Positions 42,153 to 48,770 of a DNA stretch of 64,000 bases are shown here, piece by piece. The translations under genes and the position numbers were made by a program. This stretch comes from Streptomyces roseus (GTDB taxonomy: Bacteria; Actinomycetota; Actinomycetes; Streptomycetales; Streptomycetaceae): positions 62,001 through 126,000 of the forward strand of contig NZ_LFML01000016.1 in the NCBI RefSeq assembly GCF_001044425.1, given 5' to 3'. A model generated the notes under the pieces. It did no database searches and was not told the DNA's origin. It saw only the letters and a program-made list of their open reading frames with translations. Position 1 is the stretch's first letter, and each line of letters opens with the position of its first letter.

Positions 42153-43290
42153 GCACATCACCCAGCCCCCCTCCACGGCAGCTGCATCGGGGGGCACCGC
42201 CGACCGGAGAACCACGGGCGCAGCCCAGCGGTTCGTCGCGCTCCTGACCGGCCGGCCGGTGTCCCTGTACGCCGTGTCGGTCATGCGCGCCGGCTACGGA
42301 ATGCTCTACCTGGTCTTCCTTCTGCGTGAATTCCCGCACCGTCACGAGATCTGGGGCCCCGGCTCCCCGTGGACGCCCGCGCTTGCGGAGCAGCTCTTCG
42401 CACAGACGGGCTGGAACAGCATCCTGACCCTCTCCGACAGCCCGGCCTACTTCGAACTCTGCTATGTGACGGCCCTCTTCACCTCCGCGCTGTTCATGCT
42501 GGGGTGGCGGACCCGCGCCATGTCCGTCCTGTTCGCCATCGTGGTGACCTCGTTCCATGCAAGAGCGATCTTCATGACGGACGGCGGCGACAATCTGATT
42601 CTGCTGATGGCTGTCTACCTCGTCTTCACCGCGTGCGGTCGCCGCTGGTCCCTGGACGCACGCAGGAACCGTCTCAAGACGGCTCGTGCGGGCGACGATC
42701 CCGAACGGGCGAGAAGATTCGCTTCGCCCCGACTCCGTCAAGCACGGAGCACCTTGACGACGGTCGTGCACAACTGCGGCATCTTCGTCATGGCGGCAGA
42801 GGTCTGCTTCCTCTACGGGTCAGCCGGCCTGTACAAGGTCCAGGGCGCTTCCTGGGTCGGCGGCACCGCCCTCCACTACGTCCTCAACCTCGAACTTTTC
42901 CAGCCCTGGCCCGCGCTCTCCCACCTTGCGGACGACTACGCGGTCCTGATCGCGGTCGCCAGCTACGCGACGGTACTCCTGCAAGTGGCCTTCCCGTTCG
43001 TGCTCTTCGGCAGGCTCAAGTACCCGGTTCTGGCCATGTTGCTGGGGATGCACGTCGGCATCGCGGTGGTCATGGGGCTGCCTCTCTTCTCCGGAGCGAT
43101 GATCGTGGCGGACGCCGTGTTCCTTCCTGACCGCTTTTACACCTCCCTGGCTCACCTGTGCCGCCGCGCGACACGGCGAACCGGCGCGTCGCGGCCGGTG
43201 TCCCGGGGGCCGGGATCCGGATCGGTACCGCAGCAGGGCAGGACCGGCCTGCCCGGCTCGCGGCAGCGCGCTGCCTCCCCTCGCACATAG
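42142..43290 (+). CDS. HTTM-domain integral membrane protein
   Basis: This 382-residue protein has about eight membrane helices and HTTM hallmarks: VMRAGYGMLYLVFLLREFPHR, IWGPGSPWTP, LGWRTRAMSVLFAIVVTSFHARA, DGGDNLILLMAVYLVFT, LYGSAGLYKVQGASWVGGTALHYVL and MHVGIAVVMGLP. HTTM is related to vitamin K-dependent gamma-carboxylase and includes Bacillus SdpB, which helps mature the SdpC toxin. It starts at a GTG inside the end of DUF5819, so the two are coupled. The C-terminal 55 residues are polar and disordered. A role in modifying or processing the upstream secreted protein is inference. Confidence 0.85.
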   Translation: MGTEHITQPPSTAAASGGTADRRTTGAAQRFVALLTGRPVSLYAVSVMRAGYGMLYLVFLLREFPHRHEIWGPGSPWTPALAEQLFAQTGWNSILTLSDSPAYFELCYVTALFTSALFMLGWRTRAMSVLFAIVVTSFHARAIFMTDGGDNLILLMAVYLVFTACGRRWSLDARRNRLKTARAGDDPERARRFASPRLRQARSTLTTVVHNCGIFVMAAEVCFLYGSAGLYKVQGASWVGGTALHYVLNLELFQPWPALSHLADDYAVLIAVASYATVLLQVAFPFVLFGRLKYPVLAMLLGMHVGIAVVMGLPLFSGAMIVADAVFLPDRFYTSLAHLCRRATRRTGASRPVSRGPGSGSVPQQGRTGLPGSRQRAASPRT

Positions 43291-43420
43291 CGATGACCGA
43301 ACGCCTACCGGGCGGCCCGGGGCCAGGGCCCCCAGGCCCGTCTCGACTGCGAGCTGCGGCAGTGCAGCCAGGCGGGGGACGCACGGCTATCAAACGACAG
43401 CAGACGACTCATTCGGCCAT

Positions 43421-43743
43421 CTCGATGACGACGGCTTCCCCGCCTACACCATGGGCCGGGCCGCAGAAATGCTCGGCACCACCCAGAGCTTCCTCCGCGC
43501 CATCGGCGAAGGCCGCCTCATCACCCGCTCCGCTCCGCCGGCGGACACCGCCGCTACTCCCGCCACCAACTGCGCATTGCCGCCCGCGCCCGGGAACTCG
43601 CCGACCAGAGCCCCCATCGAGGCCACCTGCCGCATCGTCATCCTCGAGGACCGGCTCGAAGATGCCAGCGCCTCAACGCTGAATACCGCCGCGCCGCCGA
43701 ACCCAGCTACCGCAGCCTGAGGTGGATGCGCCAGTATGGGTAG
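43421..43743 (+). pseudogene. MerR-family regulator remnant with several single-base shifts
   Basis: Pieces of a MerR-type protein lie in alternating frames. DDDGFPAYTMGRAAEMLGTTQSFLRAIGEGRLIT is followed, one base out, by LRSAGGHRRYSRHQLRIAARARELADQ. Then comes PIEATCRIVILEDRLEDA back in the first frame, and finally QRLNAEYRRAAEPSYRSLRWMRQYG. Each switch is explained by the loss or gain of one or two bases at C-rich spots near 43537, 43612 and 43665. Three independent shifts make a sequencing error unlikely. The N-terminus before DDDG is missing or unrecognisable. Confidence 0.75.
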
Positions 43744-43847
43744 ATCCGCACGCACGTCCAGGGCCTGACGCGTGGTCGTTGTCCCTGGGACAGGGCGTGT
43801 GGACGTGTACCGTCTGCGTCAGCTGTCGTGGTTCGGAAATTCCCCTT

Positions 43848-43868
43848 GCCCACACCTTCGGCGTGGGC
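43848..43868 (+). terminator. Hairpin with GTTTTG tail upstream of the cold-shock gene
   Basis: GCCCAC (43848-43853) pairs with GTGGGC (43863-43868), with a TTCG-containing loop, followed by GTTTTG. It lies about 88 bp before the cold-shock start, so it is either a terminator for the region upstream or part of the long cold-shock 5' untranslated region. Confidence 0.5.
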
Positions 43869-43956
43869 GTTTTGCTGTGCTGTGCCGCAGGAACCAGGGC
43901 GATCACCTCTGCCTTCCGCAGCAAGCGGGAGGCGTCATCGACTGGAGGCATGTGAC

Positions 43957-44160
43957 ATGGCTACGGGAACTGTGAAGTGGTTCAACGCGGAGAAGGGATT
44001 CGGCTTTATCGCCCAAGACGGCGGCGGGCCGGACGTCTTCGCCCACTACTCCGCGATCAACTCCTCGGGCTTCCGCGAGCTCCAGGAAGGCCAGACCGTG
44101 ACGTTCGACGTCACCCAAGGCCAGAAGGGTCCGCAGGCCGAGAACATCACCCCGGCCTGA
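43957..44160 (+). CDS. CspA-family cold-shock protein
   Basis: This 67-residue single cold-shock domain has [21 protein letters not shown] with RNP1 (KGFGFI), RNP2 (VFAHYSAI) and the tail [13 protein letters not shown]. It binds single-stranded nucleic acid and acts as an RNA chaperone. GGAGG lies 8 nt before the ATG. Streptomycetes carry many such paralogues; this one stands alone among decayed genes. Confidence 0.95.
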   Translation: MATGTVKWFNAEKGFGFIAQDGGGPDVFAHYSAINSSGFRELQEGQTVTFDVTQGQKGPQAENITPA

Positions 44161-44299
44161 CTCTTCCCACCCACCTGCGGACCAATCAGCGTTCGGCGTG
44201 CGGGCTGCCTCATGCAGCCCGGCCCGAACAGCTGGTCGCCGGACTTGTCCGGCGACGTCGGCAGGATCCGAGGCGCACGCGATATGGGTCGTGCAGCTG

Positions 44300-44723
44300 C
44301 TGCTGTTCGGCCCTCATCCGTGTCGAGACGGGGGATGGGCCGAGGGGGCTGGCGGCCGGACAGCGGGCCGCATCTCGCCGAACTCCCTTCCCGCTGCTGA
44401 TCACGGCACCGACCGCGCACCTCGGGCCCATCACGCGGGTCGGCCTGGACACCTCCGCCTGGCGGGACATCCCGACCCGTCTTGTCATCGACGGCCAGGT
44501 CGTGCACCTCGACGCCGACCCCGTCGGCGACGACACCGTCCTCATCACCCGTGGTCACAACGACCACTTCGCCCTGCTGGTGGTCCCCCCGGACACCACC
44601 GCCGAAGCCGCCCACGAGGCGATGGCCCGCGCCGTCCGCGCCGACAACATCACGCAGGCCACTCAGATCCTCATCGCCACCACACCCGAACCTGAGGACG
44701 GCCCCGCCGACGCGGCGGGCTGA
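44300..44723 (+). pseudogene. Truncated and frameshifted DUF5994 copy
   Basis: From about 44395 the frame encodes LLITAPTAHLGPITRVGLDTSAW...DDTVLITRGHNDHFALLVVPPD...AMARAVRADNITQATQIL, about 85% identical to DUF5994 copy B (38818-39333) by hand count. Just upstream, in another frame, a worn piece (RGGWRPDSGPHLAELP) corresponds to the DGAWWPRTRDIETELP segment of copy B, so a frameshift plus N-terminal decay removed the start. The C-terminus differs only slightly from copy B. Confidence 0.75.
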
Positions 44724-44764
44724 CCCCGAATCCTCAGCGGCCGAGTGGTCTAGTGGTGCACCGA

Positions 44765-44974
44765 TCAGAGCCCCTCGTCGTGCAGGTCCTCCTCGCGCAG
44801 AAGATCGTCCTCGCGGCGGCGCGAGACCTCCTTCTGACCGGGCTTGTGTCCCTTCTCGCCCTTCTCGCGGGACGACCGGCCGGGCTGGGGCTGCGCGGGA
44901 TCCCCGGGGCGACGGTGTTCCTGCGCCTCGCTCCCCTTGCCCGGCTCCTGACGCTTGTCCTGCCTACCGTCCAT
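44765..44974 (-). CDS. Small highly charged hydrophilic protein
   Basis: This 69-residue protein is dominated by Lys, Arg, Glu, Gln and Gly (MDGRQDKRQEPGKGSEAQEH...SSREKGEKGHKPGQKEVSRRREDDLLREEDL). GAGAGGAG upstream of the ATG at 44974 supports translation. It should be intrinsically disordered, like many small stress-related hydrophilins, but I recognise no family. No neighbours in the same operon. Confidence 0.65.
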   Translation of the reverse strand: MDGRQDKRQEPGKGSEAQEHRRPGDPAQPQPGRSSREKGEKGHKPGQKEVSRRREDDLLREEDLHDEGL

Positions 44975-45396
44975 GACGGCGACTCCTCTCGATGCGTGGG
45001 GTACGGATTGCTCTCCGATCACGCTGACACGCACCGCGACGACCTGCATCATGTCGACCGCGAAGCGAGGCACACGGATGACGCCCCAGCCCGCCCGTCG
45101 GCCCCACCAGGAAGGGCGACTGACGGCAGCCACCCGACATCGAGTAGCCCCGGGGCTCAACCCGACTCCCCGCGAGGGAACTTGTGCCACGCGCATGGCA
45201 TGAGAGCCCGGAAAGCTCTGGACAACGAAAGGCCCCAGGCCTGTGAACTGGGGCTTTGTCATGGAAACGGATGACGAAAATCTCACCCACGCGACAAGCC
45301 CGAAGGCATCGGAGTCGTCCGCATGGAGTAGCGCAGTCCGCTAATCGGTTGACCTGCGTGACAGGTCGCGGATCCGCGCTCCGGGTGGGCTGGGAC
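44975..45396. other. Gene-free stretch with a bidirectional hairpin
   Basis: No convincing coding sequence is visible. At 45228-45257 AAAGGCCCCAG pairs with CTGGGGCTTTG across a 9-nt loop with one bulged base, giving T-tracts on both strands, which is a good bidirectional terminator. The rest has no recognisable structure. Confidence 0.5.
45228..45257. terminator. Bidirectional hairpin terminator
   Basis: The stem GGCCCCAG/CTGGGGC is flanked by AAA on the left and TTT on the right, with a 9-nt loop. No gene on either strand ends directly at it now; the nearest remnants have probably lost the genes it served. Confidence 0.6.
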
Positions 45397-45662
45397 GGAG
45401 ATCGAGACGTTCATGACCGAGCCGTCGAGTGCCATCGGGAACTGACCGGCCGAGAACGTGAGCAGGACGATCCGCGCTGTTGCAGAACTTTCGGCAGTAC
45501 CTCTCCCTGCCGACATCGCGGAAAACGGTGGCCGAGGACGTGGGCACGACTGTGGCGGGTATCCAGGGCGCGGTCCGCCTACGCCCTCGTGATGGCGATG
45601 TTCATGATTCCCGGCAGCAAGGTCGGGGCGCCGCTCGGCCGCAAACGCGCGTTCTCGCCGAG
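45397..45662. pseudogene. MFS drug-transporter remnant broken by a small inversion
   Basis: On the minus strand (45516 down to 45397) lies an N-terminus with a start codon and the first helix: MSAGRGTAESSATARIVLLTF then SAGQFPMALDGSVMNVSIS. On the plus strand from 45525 lies the continuation TVAEDVGTTVAGIQGAV, then, after a frameshift, YALVMAMFMIPGSKVGAPLGRKRAF, which is the typical motif A region of DHA2-type MFS transporters. Flipping about 45397-45524 would join the two halves in the right order. Everything after the second helix is lost. Confidence 0.6.
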
Positions 45663-45665
45663 TGA

Positions 45666-46103
45666 GTCACCGCCGAGCAGCTGCGCCCGCTGCGCGGGGT
45701 CGACCTCGGCCGCGTCCCCGCACACCCCCGTGCCCGTACCTCGACGCCGACCCGGTGGGCGTGGCTGCTCGACGACCGCACCCACGGACAGCCGACCACC
45801 GTCCACGCCGAGGGCTGCCCCAAGGCCACCGACCGAACGCATCCGCTGGGCACCAAGCAGGCACTCTATGTACTCGCGCGGCCCAGCACGACGGCCACGG
45901 CCTGCACCGTGTGCGACGCCGCCGAGGCGCAGATACCGATCCTCACGCACGGCCAGGAGGACGACGTGCCCCGCCCCCGGCGACTGACCACAGGGCAATG
46001 CCTGTCAGGTGCAGCCCTGTCCGGGCCTCGGCGTCCCGGGCGGCGACGTCTACACCGCCCCAGGCCTCAGGCCGTGAGTGGTTGCTCGGGGCTGTGGCGT
46101 TGA
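45666..46103 (+). pseudogene. N-terminally truncated hypothetical protein, possibly DUF6233-like
   Basis: The frame is open from just after a stop at 45663 to the stop at 46101-46103, with no start codon before a GTG at 45909. It reads VTAEQLRPLRGVDLGRVPAHP...TRWAWLLDDRTHGQPTTVHAEGCPKATD...ATACTVCDAAEAQIPILTHG. The cysteine-containing VHAEGCP and CTVCDAA segments recall the C-terminal part of small Streptomyces proteins of the DUF6233 type; that match is from memory and tentative. The start has been lost or overwritten by the neighbouring MFS remnant. Confidence 0.45.
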
Positions 46104-46254
46104 ACGGTGGCGGCGGGCCCTGAGGGGGACTCCCAGCTCTGCGCGCGAAGCCTGCCCTCCTGAGCTCCACGCGCGTCAAGATCCGGACCATTTCCGGACC
46201 AGCGCCCTCCAAAGAGCCGTCCGTACCATCGTTTTCACTGGTCGGGGCGGGTGC

Positions 46255-46325
46255 AGGTGCTGTACCACCAGCAGACGAAGAACGTGTTGGTCAGCTACTC
46301 CCCCAAGAAGCTCGGCTTCTTCTAG
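46255..46325 (+). pseudogene. C-terminal scrap of an aldehyde dehydrogenase
   Basis: The last 22 codons before a stop read [20 protein letters not shown], matching the end of the intact enzyme at 31087-32610 ([19 protein letters not shown]). DNA identity is high but not complete, with several silent changes, so it is not a very recent copy. Nothing of the rest of the enzyme is found upstream. Confidence 0.8.
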
Positions 46326-46374
46326 ACACTCAAACCGGGTGCCTGGAGCGGCCATTGGGCTTTGGGCGCCCCCT

Positions 46375-46779
46375 TCACCTCGGACGCCTGCTGAAATCGA
46401 ACAGATACTCCCTGTGAGAACTACGTCCATCTGGCGGTCGTCCCGGGTCAGTCACGGTCCAGATATCGGGCCAGGATTCGTACGGAGCCCCGGGAATCGC
46501 CCACGCGCCCATTGACGCGCCGTGAAGAGGGCGCATGGGCGCATCATGGGCTGCCGGCCCGCGTGTGTAGGTTGACTGCCCGTCGCTGCCCCACACGACG
46601 CCGTCCAGGTCAGCGCCCGGGGTGAAGAACTGGCGGGTGAGGTCGCGGCGGACCTCGGTGCCGAGCATGCCCCAGGCGGAGAACATCTGCGGCTGGTGGT
46701 CCACGAAGAGCATGACCGCGTTGTCGGGCGTGAGCAGGTCCTCGCTCGGAGCGGCCTGCACCTTGGCGATGTCGAACAT
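46375..46779 (-). pseudogene. Isochorismatase-family head joined to unrelated sequence
   Basis: The first 34 residues (MFDIAKVQAAPSEDLLTPDN, then AVMLFVDHQPQMF) match the start of YcaC-type cysteine hydrolases, including the catalytic aspartate in FVDHQ. The following 100 residues (from SAWGMLGTEVRRDLTRQFF) do not continue the family and lack the lysine and cysteine of the active site. AAAGGACC precedes the ATG at 46779, so the chimeric frame could still be translated. Best read as a deletion fusion. Confidence 0.65.
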
Positions 46780-47036
46780 GAGGGGTCCTTTCGGAGCTGT
46801 CGGTAGCGCGCCCGTCGCGTGTCGCGACCCGGCACTCCTGGAAGCTACGAGCGACCGAACCGGCCGGGTTGCCCCCTGCGCACGGGGGCTGACACCACGG
46901 CGCACCATCGATCACGGAGTCCGTACGTCCCTGTCCGCTGGTCAAGTTCGTACCCTGTCCCCGATCGCCTCCGCGACTTCCCGCCCCTGCCCGATCCCCG
47001 CCACCGCGAACGATCGCAGGTGGCCGCCGTGGAACG
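46780..47036. other. Intergenic stretch, nothing recognised
   Basis: These 257 bp between the isochorismatase remnant and the NmrA-like gene contain only out-of-frame open frames and no clear hairpins or domains. Confidence 0.5.
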
Positions 47037-47885
47037 TCAGCTGCTCGGCCGCAGCTCCCGCTCGGCGAAGGCGCGCAGGGTGCCCGGGTCGCGGCCCGTC
47101 AGGCGCCGGACGGAGTCCGAGGTACGGTCCTCCGCGCCCTCCGCGATGGCTCGGTCCATGGCGGCCAGCATGGTGGCGAACTCCAGCGGGATCTCGGCCG
47201 CCCAGCGGTCGCGCAGCTCCTCGAAGGTCAGGTGCCGGTGGGCGACCGGCCGGCCGGTGACCTCGGTGAGGATTGCGGCGACCTCGTCGTAGCTCAGTGC
47301 CTGCGGGCCGGTCAGGACCGGATCGGCATTGGGCGCCTTCTCGTCGGTCAGGGCGCGGACGGCGACGGCGGCGATGTCGGCGGCGTCGACGAACCCGACC
47401 CGGCCCTGCCCCGAGGCCGTCCGGATGGCGCCCTCGTCGCGGATGCTGCGCGCGTGCGGGGTGTGGCCGGCGAAGTTCTGCATGAACCAGGACGGCCGCA
47501 GCACCGCCCATTCCCCGAACAGGCCCGGGAGTTCCGCGTGGACCTGTCCCACGGCCGGGCCGCCCGCGGGGATCGCGGAGGAGCTGAGCAGCACCGCGCG
47601 GCGGACGCCGCCCTCGCGGGCCCTGCGGAGGAAGGGCAGCATGACCGCGGCCGGGTCGGGGGAACCGATGGGCGGCACGAGGTAGAGGCGGCCGACGCCG
47701 GCCAGGGCATCGCCCCAGGTGGCGTCCTCGTTCCAGTCGAAGCGCACGGCCTGCGCGCCCTCGACCGGGGTGGCCTTCCTGCTGGCCGCCCTGACCGGGA
47801 TCCCCCGGGCGGCGAGGCCCGCGGCGACGCGGCTGCCGGTGGTGCCGGTGGCTCCGATGACCAGGGTGGCGCCGGTGGGCCTCAT
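47037..47885 (-). CDS. NmrA-like NAD(P)-binding protein
   Basis: This 282-residue atypical short-chain dehydrogenase has the nucleotide-binding motif LVIGATGTTGSRVAAGLAARG (about 8-28), then RAASRKATP, LYLVPPIG and AVLRPSWFMQNFA, and the C-terminal GPQALSYDEVAAILTEVTGRPV. Such proteins are redox sensors or quinone/ergot-type reductases (AgnL/QOR2-like). The start overlaps the stop of the SnoaL-like gene by 4 bp, so the two form an operon, probably controlled from the paired palindromes at 48351-48397. Confidence 0.9.
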   Translation of the reverse strand: MRPTGATLVIGATGTTGSRVAAGLAARGIPVRAASRKATPVEGAQAVRFDWNEDATWGDALAGVGRLYLVPPIGSPDPAAVMLPFLRRAREGGVRRAVLLSSSAIPAGGPAVGQVHAELPGLFGEWAVLRPSWFMQNFAGHTPHARSIRDEGAIRTASGQGRVGFVDAADIAAVAVRALTDEKAPNADPVLTGPQALSYDEVAAILTEVTGRPVAHRHLTFEELRDRWAAEIPLEFATMLAAMDRAIAEGAEDRTSDSVRRLTGRDPGTLRAFAERELRPSS

Positions 47886-48301
47886 CGGTTCGCTCCCCGG
47901 AAGTCGGCGCCGGGCTGCGACACGGCGAGGGGGTTCCAGTAGTCGCGGTAAGAGGTGATGAGCCCGTCCTTGACCGTGACCACGGCGATGTAGGTCATGT
48001 CGAAAGGGCTGTCGCTCTGAACCAGGCGGCCGACCCCGCGCATCTCCACCACGATCGTCTCGGGGACCGTCGTCCGGTGAACGGTCACCTCGGGGAAGTC
48101 GTGGAGGTCGACGTGGTCGGGGTAGTGGCGCATGTACGCCCCGACCGCGGCCTTGCCCTCCAGCTTTCCGGGCCAGCCCTCGGGCGCGAAGGGGAACTCG
48201 AGGACTCCGCCCTCGTCCCACAGCTCCACCCAGCCGGGGATGTCCTTCTCCAGCAGCAGTTGCAGGCCGTGGCGGTACAGCTCCGCAGGCGTCATGGGCA
48301 T
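47882..48301 (-). CDS. SnoaL/NTF2-like protein
   Basis: This protein of about 139 residues has an NTF2/SnoaL alpha+beta cone: TPAELYRHGLQLLLEKDIPGWVELWDEGGVLEFPF, GKAAVGAYMRHYPD, PETIVVEMRGVGRL and YIAVVTVKDGLITSYRDYWNPLAV. The family covers small isomerases, cyclases and hydrolases. The start is uncertain (ATG 48301, ATG 48295 or GTG 48307); no strong ribosome-binding site. It is the first gene of the pair with the NmrA-like protein, a combination common behind TetR-controlled promoters. Confidence 0.85.
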   Translation of the reverse strand: MPMTPAELYRHGLQLLLEKDIPGWVELWDEGGVLEFPFAPEGWPGKLEGKAAVGAYMRHYPDHVDLHDFPEVTVHRTTVPETIVVEMRGVGRLVQSDSPFDMTYIAVVTVKDGLITSYRDYWNPLAVSQPGADFRGANR

Positions 48302-48770
48302 GCTCACGATCGAGGATTCCGTTCCGAACGAAGGGTGCGGCGAAGAAAATCGGACCGTCGGTCCGTATGGGCGCAAACATACGGACCGGCGGTCCGTTTG
48401 GCAATCCCGGGTCGCCGGCCCAGGCCCGCACACCGGAGAACATCGCCCCGGCACCGGGAGCCCAGCCGTCGCGGGCCCGGGCGGAACCGCCTCTCTCCCG
48501 GTCCACCGGTATGACGGCCGCCCTGGCGACCGCGGCAGTCGTCACGCTCGGCCCTCACCCACACGAGTACTCCACGCTCCGGAGTCCGTACGGAGGGCTA
48601 CGGTGGTTCCAGCGGCACGCGTGGACCAGTCAGCCCGCGCCGTCAACGCGCAGGACGGCCCCGAACCGTCCGAACGCTCCGCCCGGCCCCGGTGCAGAAC
48701 CGGGGCCGGGCGGCTCTCGCCCGCTCGCGCACTGGACAGGGGGCGCGGCACTGCCCCGTCGGCGGCGCCG
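48302..48770. other. Intergenic region between the SnoaL operon and the FUSC gene
   Basis: Apart from the two palindromes at 48351-48397, the 469-bp stretch shows no recognisable gene, repeat or terminator. Open frames on the plus strand at about 48430-48770 are proline/arginine-rich and lack domain content. It contains the 3' end zone of the long stress operon. Confidence 0.55.
48351..48397. promoter_or_regulatory. Two TetR-type palindromic operators
   Basis: Site 1 at 48351-48365 is CGGACCGTCGGTCCG; site 2 at 48381-48397 is ACGGACCGGCGGTCCGT. Both are perfect dyads around one central base, with centres 31 bp apart (three helical turns). They lie 50-96 bp upstream of the SnoaL/NmrA operon. 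The shape is typical for TetR-family operators, but no TetR gene is found nearby. Confidence 0.7.

Noticed and set aside
44735..44775. A sequence resembling a tRNA D-arm (GGCCGAGTGGTCTAGTGG)
   Set aside because: No acceptor stem, anticodon arm or TTCGA loop can be formed around it.
45250..46330. An insertion sequence as cause of the gene fragments
   Set aside because: No transposase motifs (DDE or HUH), no terminal inverted repeats and no target duplications were recognised.
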